Of a stretch of DNA of 64,000 bases, positions 20,077 to 28,654 are shown piece by piece (the stretch's first letter is position 1; the number at the start of each line of letters is the position of its first letter). Both the position numbers and the translations under genes were made by a program. Location: positions 62,001 through 126,000 of the forward strand of contig JAUVVA010000001.1 in assembly GCA_030604905.1 (NCBI GenBank). The letters run 5' to 3'. The notes under the pieces were generated by a model. It was not told the DNA's origin. It searched no databases and saw nothing but the letters and a program-made list of their open reading frames with translations. This stretch comes from Verrucomicrobiota bacterium. Lineage in GTDB: Bacteria; Verrucomicrobiota; Verrucomicrobiia; Opitutales; Opitutaceae.

Positions 20077-20096
20077 GGGAGAAGCGGCGAAGAATG

Positions 20097-22487
20097 TTAG
20101 TCGCGGACGGGGACGAGCGACGGCGGCGGGGGTTCGGGCCAGATTTGGAGGGATTTTAGTTCGCCGCCACGTTTTACGCCGTAGGGGTTGGCGGATTCGG
20201 GAGCGGCGGGCAGGGCGCGGACGAGGGCGGCGGCGGGGGCGCGGCCGGCGGGGAAGAGGAGCGCGCTTTCGCCTTTGCGGAGGTCGATGCGGTATTCGCC
20301 GGGAGCGAGGATTTCGACGGCGAAGGCGCGGGCGCCGCGGGTCTCGACTGGGCCGGTCCAGTCGGCGACGCGGACGATGCTGGGTTCGCCGGCCTCGCTG
20401 GTGATGGAGACCCAGGAGGTCGCGGAGTTTTCGCGCGCGGCGCTGACGACGAAGCCGCCCTCGGCGCGCAGATCGCGGAAGCTGGCCTCGCGCCAGGCGG
20501 AGGGCACGGCGGGGAAGACGCGGATTTTGCCGCGCCAGCTTTGGAGCAGGAGATCCATCGTGGCGGACGCGGCGCTGAGGGGCGTTTCGATGACGGGATT
20601 CCGGCCGCCGCTCTCGGTGTAGAAGGTGTTGGCGTGGAGTTGGGAGATGCCGATTTCTCCGGAGAGGAAGATGGAGAGCATGCCGAGCGCGTCGTCGCCG
20701 AGGCCGAGCGAAGCGTAAAGCGAGGCGCCGCCGGTGAAGGAGTAGCCGGTGAGGGCCTTGCCGCCTTGGATCGCGTGCCAGTGGCGGACGGAGCGCAGCA
20801 CGAGTTCGCGGTCGGCGGGCGAGTCGGGGTCGAGTTGATAGAGCGGGTAGAGCGGGAGGAGGTGCGAGTAGTGGCGATGCGATTCCTCGAGCGCCTGATT
20901 GGCGGCGATGCGCAGGCCGGTCGCGTCGGTCGGGTAGGGGATGAGTTTCTCCTGCAAGTCGCGCCAGCGGGCGGCGTCGGCGTCGGGGGCGCGGCCGCTC
21001 TTGGCGTCGGCTTCGAGGAGGGCGGAGAGGAGCCAGCGGAAGAGGGCGAGGTTGTAGGTGGTGTCGGGGAAGGCCTCGAAGCCCTTGTATTCGGGCGAGC
21101 CCATGGGCGCGAGGCCGAGGCGTCCGCCTTCGCGGGGCTCGAGCTGCTGCTCAAAGGCGGCGAGGGTGGCCTTGGCCTTGGGCGTCCAGCGCGCGGAAAT
21201 GGCGCTCCAATCGCCGGCGAAGCGGAGCTGCCACCAGTAGTTGTGCAGGGCCCAGACGAAGTCGCCGAAGGTCTTTCGGCCGCTGAATGAAGCGAGGAGC
21301 GAGTCGAAGTGCTCGTCGAGGATGCGGGTGTAGTTTTCGCCGAGCTCGAGGCGGTTGCCGGCGTAGACGGGCCAGTAGGAGAGTTGGATGTTGAGATTCC
21401 ACCAGATGCCGGGCCAGGCGGTGGTGCGGTAGAAGGGGCCGAGCACGTCGAGCGCGGGTCCGTCGGGGCGGAGCGCGCAGGCGAGCTTATACATCTGTAT
21501 CCAATAAAAGGATTCGAGGCGCGTGTCGGGGATGGAGAGGAAGGCGCGGCGGTGGTAGGCCTGCCACCAGGCGCGGTGGGCGGCGGCGAGGGCGTCGAGC
21601 GGCTCGGAGGCGGCGGCGCGGACATCCGCGACGGCGCGCGGGCCGGAGCGACCGGCGGCGGGAAGCTCGTTGGCGGTGGAGACGTAGAGGCGCGAGGTGG
21701 CGCCGGGGGTGCCGGACGCGGGCGCGGCGACCTCGTGCCAGGCGGTGGCGTGGTCGCCGCCGGCGAGGAGGGGCTGGACGGCGACGGGCGTGCCCTCGAT
21801 GCGTTCGAGGCGCGGGTCGGGGTTGGGTTGGTAGTTGAGTTTTTTCGCGTCGTCGGGGCGGGTGAGGGCGCGGGGCGAGGAAGGGAAACCGGGGATGAAC
21901 TCCCAGCGCCAGGGGGCGGGTTTGCCGTCGGCGCCGCGCTCGGTGGAGACGACTTCGAAGACGTGGACCATGCGGTCGCGGAGCGTGAGGGCGCGGAGGC
22001 GGAGTTCGCCGAGATCGGTGACGATGACGCCGGTGAGCTCGGCGTTCCAGAGGTCCATGCGCAGGCGGCCGTCCTGGATTTTTCCGGCGGGGCGGAGGGC
22101 CATGCGGCCGACATCGAGGCGGGGGAAGTCCCACATGACGGAGGCGCCGGGCACGCCGAAGGAGCTGGCGCGTTCGGGGGCTTTGCGGTGGTCGGTGAGG
22201 TCGGCGCGGGCGAGGTGGAAGTCGAAGCGGTTGTCGGCGAGCGTGGCATAGGCCACGAAGCCGAGGTTGCCGTTGCCGGCGAAGGCGCCCTCGTTCCACT
22301 GGCGCGGGAGTTGTTCCCAGACGAGGTCGTGGCGGGCGAGGAAGGCGGGCCAGTCGACCTCGTCGCGGACGAGAGGGGGCGCGGCTGGGGCGGAGGAGGC
22401 GGGCGAGGCGGACACGGAGGAGACGAAGGGAGAGCTGGCCGCAAAGAACGCAAAAAGCGCAAAGAGGAGCGGACGCGGTGAACGCAT
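20097..22487 (-). CDS. Divergent GH95-like (clan GH-L type) exported glycosidase
   Basis: The 796-aa protein has a signal peptide (1-28). The N-terminal beta domain has WNEGAFAGNGNLGFVAY, matching the GH95 YPxGNGxLGAM block. The helical barrel retains the Asn pair in NLNIQLSYW (about 365), the SPE glutamate (MGSPEY, about 464) and HRHYSHLLPLYP. At the position of the catalytic-base Asp (IDGNFG in the GH95 at 11435) it has IETPLSAASA, an Asp-to-Glu change near residue 633. A normal GH95 end follows (GKIRVFPAVPSAW). It is therefore a GH95 relative with altered chemistry or linkage rather than a plain fucosidase, and unlike the other GH95 it is exported. Octamer repeats occupy the upstream spacer. 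Confidence 0.82.
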   Translation of the reverse strand: MRSPRPLLFALFAFFAASSPFVSSVSASPASSAPAAPPLVRDEVDWPAFLARHDLVWEQLPRQWNEGAFAGNGNLGFVAYATLADNRFDFHLARADLTDHRKAPERASSFGVPGASVMWDFPRLDVGRMALRPAGKIQDGRLRMDLWNAELTGVIVTDLGELRLRALTLRDRMVHVFEVVSTERGADGKPAPWRWEFIPGFPSSPRALTRPDDAKKLNYQPNPDPRLERIEGTPVAVQPLLAGGDHATAWHEVAAPASGTPGATSRLYVSTANELPAAGRSGPRAVADVRAAASEPLDALAAAHRAWWQAYHRRAFLSIPDTRLESFYWIQMYKLACALRPDGPALDVLGPFYRTTAWPGIWWNLNIQLSYWPVYAGNRLELGENYTRILDEHFDSLLASFSGRKTFGDFVWALHNYWWQLRFAGDWSAISARWTPKAKATLAAFEQQLEPREGGRLGLAPMGSPEYKGFEAFPDTTYNLALFRWLLSALLEADAKSGRAPDADAARWRDLQEKLIPYPTDATGLRIAANQALEESHRHYSHLLPLYPLYQLDPDSPADRELVLRSVRHWHAIQGGKALTGYSFTGGASLYASLGLGDDALGMLSIFLSGEIGISQLHANTFYTESGGRNPVIETPLSAASATMDLLLQSWRGKIRVFPAVPSAWREASFRDLRAEGGFVVSAARENSATSWVSITSEAGEPSIVRVADWTGPVETRGARAFAVEILAPGEYRIDLRKGESALLFPAGRAPAAALVRALPAAPESANPYGVKRGGELKSLQIWPEPPPPSLVPVRD
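22436..22470 (-). repeat. Dispersed repeat in signal-peptide codons of the GH95-like protein
   Basis: The plus strand reads TGGCCGCAAAGAACGCAAAA then AGCGCAAAGAGGAG. It is a relative of the 7213, 11311 and 20019 copies, differing mostly by A/G changes. It encodes LLFALFAFFAA of the signal peptide. Confidence 0.6.
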
Positions 22488-22502
22488 GAGACGGAGTTTT
22501 TA

Positions 22503-22526
22503 ACGCAGAGACGCGGAGGCGCGGAG
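22503..22526. repeat. RCGCRRAG octamer repeat in operon spacer
   Basis: Three consecutive octamers (ACGCAGAG, ACGCGGAG, GCGCGGAG) lie in the 55-bp spacer between the heparinase-like gene stop (22543) and the GH95-like start (22487). They are the same family as 15526-15619 and 25031-25054. Confidence 0.7.
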
Positions 22527-22542
22527 GGACGTAGAGAAAGGG

Positions 22543-25005
22543 TCAGGGGGCGGGGGTGAGGAGGGTGCGGCCGGTGGAGTCGCGAGTGAGGGAGAGCGTG
22601 GTTTGTAAGGAGGCGGTGGATACGGTGAGGCGGTCGGGGGAGAGGGTGGTGGTCGGAAGCGGGTCCCCGTGGCGGTGCGGGTAGAGGAGGATGCGGAAGT
22701 CCGGGGCGACGGAGCGGCTTGCGATGACGAGGCGTTTGTCGAGGCCGAAGCTGCGGCCGCCGGGGCCGAGGGTGTCGCGGCGCTCAAAGGTTTCGAGGCG
22801 GGCCGAGGGGCGCGAGGCGTAGTCAAGGGGGCGGGCGGGCTCGCCTTGTTGGAGGATGCGGACGAGGAGCAGGCGGTCGCCGCGGCGTGGCCGGAGGCGG
22901 CCTTGGGCGTCGCGCGGGAGGGTGGAGTCGCCGAGGATGAGGTCGGTGTCGGTCGCGCTCACGAGCTCGGTATCGAGGCCGGTCTGCATGAGCCATTCGT
23001 AGAGGCGCTCGCGGTCGTCTTTCTGGATGTCGTCGACGATGAGGACCCAGGGCTCGGTGCCGGTGGAGAAAGCGAGGGTGCGGAAGGCGCGCTGGACGGG
23101 GTTGTGCGGGTAGCGGACGGGCCAGCCGTCTTCGTCCCAGAGGCGCGGGTCGCCGGTCTCGAAGCCTTTCCAGAAGGCGACGACGGCGGGGCGCGGGTCG
23201 CGCTCGCCGACGAGGCCGCCGAGTTTTGACTGAAACTCGCGGGCTTCGGTGCCGTAGTTGCGCCAGCGGCGGTGCGAGAAGCGCGGGAAGGTGTCGGGGT
23301 TTTCGGTGAGGATCTGCTTCGGCCAGAACCAGTCGTAGGCGTCCTTGGCGTCGATGGCGGCGATGAGGAGCCCCGGATGCCGATCGACGCCGAGCCAGCG
23401 GCCGGGGCCGGGCCAGTAGCCCTGGCCGTGGCCGTCGATGAGGACGGAGTTGTGGTGGCGCGTCTCGACGGAGCGGAAGTTGTCCTTGGCCCAGACGCGG
23501 CCAAGGGCGGCGAAGCTGAAGTGGCCGCGGTCGGCGTGCTCGTGGCTGGCGCCGACGGAGTCCACGCGGTTCTCCAGCTGGAGGTAGGTGGCGCCTTGAT
23601 CCCAGCCGCTGCGGGCGATGAGCGTGCCGCGCTCGGTGTCGTGGATGATGGCTGGAAGACCGAGGGCGGCGAGGTCGGCGCCGTCGGCGGGGAGAGGCTG
23701 ACCGAGAGCGGGGTCTTCGGTGGCCCAAAGAAGGGGCTCGACGAGGTGGAAGTTGCCGCGGAGCGCGGAATCGCCCGGCGAGGCCGAGACGAGGCTGCGC
23801 CAGAGGGCGGCGGCTTTCGCGTCGCCGGGGAAGAAGTAGCGCCACAGGGCGAGGGTCCAGAGGGCCGGGCCGCCGTCGCCGCCGTCGCCGCCGCTCAGCC
23901 AGCGGTCGCGTTGCGGCAGCAGCGTCTGGAGATACCAGTCGAGCATGGCGCGGTGGTGCGCGTGGCCTAGGAGTTCGTGGCCGCGGCGTTGGGCGGCGAT
24001 GATGAAGGGATTGGCCCAGACGAGGCCAAACTGGGTGTAGCCGACGGCCTCGGTGGAGAAGCCCTGGTCGGAGATGCCGTAGGTCAGGTAGTCACGGGCG
24101 AGCTGGACGCCGAGATCGAAGACGCGTGGATCGTAGCCTTCCTCGCCCTCGATGGCGAGGGCGAGAAGGGGCTGGCTAAGACCGACGGCGATCCAATTCC
24201 AGTTGCGGAAATGGGCGGGCAGGCGCGCGCCCATCCAGAGGCGGCCCTTAGTGGCGGCGGCGATGGTGCGGCGGGCGGAGGCGCGCTGGGCCTCGGTCAT
24301 GAAGCCGTGGGCGAAGTCGTAGGCGTATCCGAGTTGGTGATACCCCATGGCGGTGCGGGTGCCGAGGGCGTCCCAGCCCGTCGCGTCGGGCGGCGGGGCG
24401 GAGCGCCACACATCGTCGGCGAAGGGCTGGCGCAGCTCGGCCTCGATGCCGGGCAGCACAAGTTCGGCGTAGGTGGCGATGGCGGTGGCGACGGCGCGGC
24501 CACGCTCGGCATCCTCGGAGAGCAGGGCGTCGAGGGCTTCGAGCGTGAGGACGGTGGCAAAGGGTTGGTAGTGGCCGATGCCGGGCGGGAGGCCTTTTTT
24601 CTCGGCGACGAGAGCGCGGGCGGTTGCGTGATCGCCGGCGGCGAGGACGCGGAAGAGTTCGCCGCCCCAGTAGGCGGGGTCGCGGAGGGCGCGATCGAGG
24701 CGGGCGCGGAGATTGGCGTGGAGGGCGCGGCCGACATTGGTGTCGTGCAGCCGGGCGCGGAGGTCGGGCAGCTGCTCGGGGCTGATGAGGATGCGCGGGT
24801 GGACTCCGGGGGGCGGCACGGTGCCGAGGCGTGCCCGGTCGAGGCCCTCGAGACGCAGCGGGACCTCGATGGCGGGCGAGGGCGGGAAGGGGTGACGGCC
24901 GGCGAGGACTTCCTCGGCGGGGAGTTCGCCGGGGAAGGCGGCGAAGGCGGCGGAGGCCGGGAGGAGGCTGGCGGTGAAAAAGGCGGAGAGGACGAGGAGG
25001 CGCAT
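22543..25005 (-). CDS. Heparinase II/III-like polysaccharide lyase
   Basis: The 820-aa exported protein has a signal peptide (1-22) and the paralogue signature PPPGVHPRILISPEQLPDL (about 62-80). An alpha/alpha-toroid region (AYDFAHGFMTEAQR, WNWIAVGLSQ) is followed by a heparinase II/III-type beta sandwich. The hallmark loop HEHADRGHFSFAALGRVWAKD lies near residue 487 and is followed by HHNSVLIDG. Later blocks shared with the paralogues are EPWVLIVDDIQKDD and FRILLYPHRHGDPLP. Such lyases cleave uronic-acid-containing polysaccharides by beta-elimination, with Tyr and His residues in the cleft. Its closest partner here is the 839-aa gene immediately upstream (79-bp spacer), so the two look like an old tandem duplication. 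The exact substrate is unknown. Confidence 0.85.
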   Translation of the reverse strand: MRLLVLSAFFTASLLPASAAFAAFPGELPAEEVLAGRHPFPPSPAIEVPLRLEGLDRARLGTVPPPGVHPRILISPEQLPDLRARLHDTNVGRALHANLRARLDRALRDPAYWGGELFRVLAAGDHATARALVAEKKGLPPGIGHYQPFATVLTLEALDALLSEDAERGRAVATAIATYAELVLPGIEAELRQPFADDVWRSAPPPDATGWDALGTRTAMGYHQLGYAYDFAHGFMTEAQRASARRTIAAATKGRLWMGARLPAHFRNWNWIAVGLSQPLLALAIEGEEGYDPRVFDLGVQLARDYLTYGISDQGFSTEAVGYTQFGLVWANPFIIAAQRRGHELLGHAHHRAMLDWYLQTLLPQRDRWLSGGDGGDGGPALWTLALWRYFFPGDAKAAALWRSLVSASPGDSALRGNFHLVEPLLWATEDPALGQPLPADGADLAALGLPAIIHDTERGTLIARSGWDQGATYLQLENRVDSVGASHEHADRGHFSFAALGRVWAKDNFRSVETRHHNSVLIDGHGQGYWPGPGRWLGVDRHPGLLIAAIDAKDAYDWFWPKQILTENPDTFPRFSHRRWRNYGTEAREFQSKLGGLVGERDPRPAVVAFWKGFETGDPRLWDEDGWPVRYPHNPVQRAFRTLAFSTGTEPWVLIVDDIQKDDRERLYEWLMQTGLDTELVSATDTDLILGDSTLPRDAQGRLRPRRGDRLLLVRILQQGEPARPLDYASRPSARLETFERRDTLGPGGRSFGLDKRLVIASRSVAPDFRILLYPHRHGDPLPTTTLSPDRLTVSTASLQTTLSLTRDSTGRTLLTPAP

Positions 25006-25030
25006 GGGGCGAAGTCGGGCTCAGATCTCA

Positions 25031-25054
25031 ACGCAGAGGCGCAGAGGCGGGGAG
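25031..25054. repeat. RCGCRRAG octamer repeat in operon spacer
   Basis: Octamers ACGCAGAG and GCGCAGAG followed by the degenerate GCGGGGAG occupy the 79-bp spacer between two heparinase-like genes. A short inverted repeat follows (GGTTCGCGGAGAACC, 25056-25070). This is the third spacer of this run carrying the family. Confidence 0.65.
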
Positions 25055-25084
25055 GTTCGCGGAGAACCGAAAAGCGGGCGGGGT

Positions 25085-27604
25085 TTAGAGGAAGCGCACG
25101 GTTTCACCGCCCTCGCGGCGGATCTGGACGCGGGTGCGGCCGTCGGGACCGGCGACGAAGCTCAGATGGTCGGTCTGGTCGGGCCAGCGGACGGTGACGG
25201 TGGCGCGGGCGGCGTTCCAGCTCGTCTGCGGGAGCGGGTCGCCCTCCACGTGGGGGAAGAGCAGGATCTTGAAGGAGGGATCGGCCGACTCACTTGCAAG
25301 GTGGAGCCGGTTTAGGACAAGATCGGGCTGGGGAGAGTTGCGGACAGAGACTTTTTCAAGCGAGGTGGGGGGCCCGGCGAGGTGCGACGCGGAAAGGACG
25401 CGAACGAGGAGGCGGCGGTTTTTTTCCGAGGGGATAGCGTTGCGCAGATCAGGCTTGTCGGATTCGCGCAGCAGCACGTCGGCGGAGGCCAGGCCGGGTT
25501 CGGCGGAGAGGACGCGCGCACCGAGCCACTCGACATCGGGCGCAAGCGTCATGCCCCAGACGAAGCGCCGGGAGCGCTCGTCGAGCTGGAGATCGTCGAC
25601 CACCAAGGCATAGGGACGGGAGCCGCGGACCAGCGCGATGGAGCGGAAAGCCTTGCGAACCTCATGACGGCGATACCAGTCCGCGCGTGAGTTGTTGCCG
25701 AAGCCGGGGCCCGAGGGTTTTGCCGAGGTATACCAATCGGGTAGCTGGCCTATGGGCATGTTCATCCACGGTATGGGTGAGGGACGTAGCCTGAAATGAT
25801 TGTAGGGCAGAAGCTTCGGGCCGAGCTCCACTCCGGGCGGAGGCGGCACATGAGCGCGGGTTTGGAAGTTCCACGCTTGGGAGAAATCACTGGCGACCAG
25901 CGTGGCAAGGGGGGTATCAAGGAAACCGATACACCGGCCCTCCGCGACCGAGGGGCCCTCGCCGTCGACCATGAGGACGGAGCGCATGATCGGACCGTAT
26001 TGCTCACGAACCTGCCGGGAGACCTGGTAAATGCTCCAGAAGCGACCGTGGGAGTAGAGGTTGAAGTGGCCGCGGTCCGCGTATTGGTGCCCACCGGGGA
26101 CGGATCGGTTGAGGTAGCCGAGATAGACGGCGTCGGGGGCCCAGGCGGTGCGGGTGACCAGGTTGCCGGTGTCCTCGCCGAAGTAGGTGAGCGGCCGGTC
26201 GCGCGTGACGCGGGCAAACTCCTCGTCCCGGCCGACCGGGTCGAGATCGGCCGCAAAGATGGCGCAGACGAGCGCATCCATGGTGGAGAACGGGTGGCGG
26301 GTGTTGAGCGCGCGGGCGCCGACATTCGCGTAGTCGCCCGAGATTTGGTGGCGGTATAGGAAACGGCCGGCGGGGTCGTCGGGGAAGAGGGTTCGATAGG
26401 CAAGGACGTCGGCGTTGCGGGGGATCTTGCCCCCGGAGCGCGCCATGGAGTCGTAGAAGGTGAAGCCGTCGCCCCAAGGATTGAGGGCGGCGACGAAGTA
26501 TTGGTTGAAGGCGGCGCGAAGGTGGGTGTGACCGAGAATGTTCAGGTGTTCGCCGCGCTTCGCGAGGATGACGAGGTGCTCAAGAAACATGAAGTTCTTG
26601 CCCCATCCTTCGAAGGACTCCCCCGAGGCGTAGAGGGTGTTGATGAAGTTGATCTGGGCGTTGGCGAAGCGTTGGAAGGCGGCGGGATCGTAGCCCGGCT
26701 CGCCTTCGATCGCGCAGATGGCGAAAAGAAAGCGGGCGCCCCAGGAAACCCAGTTGCTGGCGCCGGCGTGAAGGGCGTGCAGTGTCTCCGCGCCGATGCC
26801 GGTCATCCCCGAGGTGACGTCGACTAGGACCGCGCGGACCTCTTCGCGTTGGGTCTCGTTCATGAAACCATGGGCGAAATCGTAGCAGAGGCCGAGGGTG
26901 AACTCGCGCGAAGGGCCTTGGGAAATGATGCGGGCGTCGTCGAGCGATCCGGCGTTTCGCGGGTTGGCGCGAGCAGCGGCGAGTTCGGCGCTGGTCTGGC
27001 GAGAGAATGTCGTGATCGCGGCCGCGATACGACGCCCGCCCTCTTGGTCCTCCTCGATGAGGCAACGGAACGCCTCATACATGAGGGAGAAGGACACATT
27101 CACGTCGATCGACGGAGGGAGTTCACCGGAGACGAGGGCCTCGTATTGGTCCCTGAATCGGGCCTGCGGGCCGGTCATGGTGGCGAGGAGGTGTGACCGG
27201 ATGCCGCTCATCGCCGCTCGGCCGGCCTGGGTGTCCGCGAGGCGGGCGCGAAGGCCGGGAAGATCCTCGGGGTTGAAAAGGACGCGAGGGTGAACGCCTG
27301 GCGGCGGGGGTGGTTTAAGAAAGGAGCGGTCGAGTCCGGTTTCGTCGAGGACCATCGTGACCGGACGCGAGAAGTAGGTTTGGATTTCCTCTTCGGTGTA
27401 GCCGAAGTTGGCGCGGCGTTGCAGCAGGTCCGGGTCTAGACGTCGCTCGATGATCCGGACCTCGCGGCCCAGGTGGGCGGTGATGGCGGGCACGAGGGAA
27501 CCGTCCGACGAACGGAGGCCGGGATAGGCTTCGGGCGGGAGCGACGCGGCCCGGCCGAGGACCACGCAGAGCAACAAGACGGCGGGCAGGAGGCGGAAGG
27601 GCAT
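25085..27604 (-). CDS. Heparinase II/III-like polysaccharide lyase
   Basis: The 839-aa exported protein (signal peptide 1-20) is a paralogue of 22543-25005. It has PPPPPGVHPRVLFNPEDLPG (about 98-117), a toroid with YDFAHGFMNETQREE, and the sandwich loop HQYADRGHFNLYSHGRFWS near residue 505, where the second His of HxHxD is Tyr. The blocks RPYALVVDDLQLDE and FKILLFPHVEGDPLP follow. The N-terminal 95 residues (AHLGREVRIIERRLD...) are unlike the other paralogues. The region from about 25700 to 27200 looks slightly less GC-biased than its neighbours, which may mean separate acquisition; I did not measure this. It is probably a beta-eliminating lyase on a uronic-acid polymer. It lies 26 bp downstream of the esterase at 27631-28587. 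Confidence 0.84.
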   Translation of the reverse strand: MPFRLLPAVLLLCVVLGRAASLPPEAYPGLRSSDGSLVPAITAHLGREVRIIERRLDPDLLQRRANFGYTEEEIQTYFSRPVTMVLDETGLDRSFLKPPPPPGVHPRVLFNPEDLPGLRARLADTQAGRAAMSGIRSHLLATMTGPQARFRDQYEALVSGELPPSIDVNVSFSLMYEAFRCLIEEDQEGGRRIAAAITTFSRQTSAELAAARANPRNAGSLDDARIISQGPSREFTLGLCYDFAHGFMNETQREEVRAVLVDVTSGMTGIGAETLHALHAGASNWVSWGARFLFAICAIEGEPGYDPAAFQRFANAQINFINTLYASGESFEGWGKNFMFLEHLVILAKRGEHLNILGHTHLRAAFNQYFVAALNPWGDGFTFYDSMARSGGKIPRNADVLAYRTLFPDDPAGRFLYRHQISGDYANVGARALNTRHPFSTMDALVCAIFAADLDPVGRDEEFARVTRDRPLTYFGEDTGNLVTRTAWAPDAVYLGYLNRSVPGGHQYADRGHFNLYSHGRFWSIYQVSRQVREQYGPIMRSVLMVDGEGPSVAEGRCIGFLDTPLATLVASDFSQAWNFQTRAHVPPPPGVELGPKLLPYNHFRLRPSPIPWMNMPIGQLPDWYTSAKPSGPGFGNNSRADWYRRHEVRKAFRSIALVRGSRPYALVVDDLQLDERSRRFVWGMTLAPDVEWLGARVLSAEPGLASADVLLRESDKPDLRNAIPSEKNRRLLVRVLSASHLAGPPTSLEKVSVRNSPQPDLVLNRLHLASESADPSFKILLFPHVEGDPLPQTSWNAARATVTVRWPDQTDHLSFVAGPDGRTRVQIRREGGETVRFL

Positions 27605-27630
27605 GGGGTGGGGTGATCAGGTGGCCGGGG

Positions 27631-28587
27631 CTACCAGGCAGGGGGATCGGAAGGCGTGAGAGTGGGGTCGCCTTCCAGCCATCCGAGCCGAGCGAGGAAG
27701 CGGTCGGTTTCGCGTAGGGTTTCGACAACTACGGGCTCGGGAGCCCGGTAGCGGGGAACGACGAAGGCGTGGCCGGTTGCGGGGAGGAGCTGGAGCTCGC
27801 ATCGGGCGCCGGCGGCGAGCGCGGCCTCGGCGAAACGTTGGGCGTGCTCCGGAGGGGTGACACGGTCGTCGCTGCCTTGAAGGAGTAGAGACGGCGGCAG
27901 GCCGGGGCCGACGTGCAGAATGGGCGAGAGCGCGGCGGCGCGGGCGAGTTCGTCGGGCGAGGCGGGCGGTTGCGCAGCGCCCTTCAGGTCGAGCCGGGCG
28001 CCGCCGAGGACAAAGCGCACCCAGTCGCCGACGGTGAGGTCGAGGACGGGATTGTAGAGGACAAGCGCATCGGGTCGGGACGCGGCGTCGCCGCCTGGCA
28101 CGGTGGCAAGGCAGGCGGCGAGGTGGCCCCCGGCGGAGTCGCCCCCGGCGGCGATGCGGTCAGGAGCGATCCCGAGCGAGGCGGCGTGTTCGCGCACGAA
28201 ACGGAGCGCGGCGCGGGCGTCTTCGACGCAGTCGGCGACGCCGAGCGCCTGTGGCGTGATCAGGCGATATTCCACGCTGATGGCGACGAGGCCGCGGGTC
28301 GCGAAGTAGCGGGCGTGCGGAAAAAAGACCTCGGGCGAACCGCCGCGCCAGGCGCCGCCGTGAAAGAAGACGAGCGCGGGACGGGGCGGGGTGGCTGCCG
28401 CCATGCCGGGAGCGGGTGGCGTGAAGATGAAGAGGCGCAGTTCGCGTCCGTCGATCTGGCGGTAGACGCGCGTCTCGGGCGCGGGGGCCGCGAGAAGCTC
28501 CGCGAGGGTGGGCGGGCGCTGCGCGGCGACCGTTTCGACGAGTGGCGACACGACCAGGCAGGTGAACAGAAAGCGGAGCAGGTGCAT
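27631..28587 (-). CDS. Exported alpha/beta hydrolase of the BD-FAE / HSL-like esterase type
   Basis: The 318-aa protein is read from the ATG at 28587, which opens a signal peptide (MHLLRFLFTCLVVSP...VAAQ). The frame is open further upstream but without any recognisable protein. The oxyanion motif is VFFHGGAWRGG (about 75), the nucleophile Ser lies in AAGGDSAGGHLAA (about 151), the acid in QGSDDRVTPPEHA (about 239) and the His in ATGHAFVVPRY (about 273). This is the layout of bifunctional acetylxylan/feruloyl-type esterases and hormone-sensitive-lipase-like enzymes. With lyases and fucosidases around it, deacetylation of the same polysaccharide is the likely job. It starts 67 bp after the stop of the beta-helix gene upstream. 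Confidence 0.87.
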   Translation of the reverse strand: MHLLRFLFTCLVVSPLVETVAAQRPPTLAELLAAPAPETRVYRQIDGRELRLFIFTPPAPGMAAATPPRPALVFFHGGAWRGGSPEVFFPHARYFATRGLVAISVEYRLITPQALGVADCVEDARAALRFVREHAASLGIAPDRIAAGGDSAGGHLAACLATVPGGDAASRPDALVLYNPVLDLTVGDWVRFVLGGARLDLKGAAQPPASPDELARAAALSPILHVGPGLPPSLLLQGSDDRVTPPEHAQRFAEAALAAGARCELQLLPATGHAFVVPRYRAPEPVVVETLRETDRFLARLGWLEGDPTLTPSDPPAW

Positions 28588-28654
28588 GGGGCCATGGTGC
28601 GCGCCGTCCCGCATTTCGAGGACGGCGCAAGCGGGGTTTGCGGCTCGCCTTGAA

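Noticed and set aside
16324-20100. Very long open frame on the plus strand, antisense to the 1482-aa gene
   Set aside because: In DNA of about 70% GC, antisense frames stay open by codon bias. The translation is Gly/Ala/Val/Glu-rich low-complexity sequence without motifs, and the minus strand has clear domains. The same holds for plus-strand frames over 3146-6034, 6659-9478, 11432-13840 and 49661-52210.
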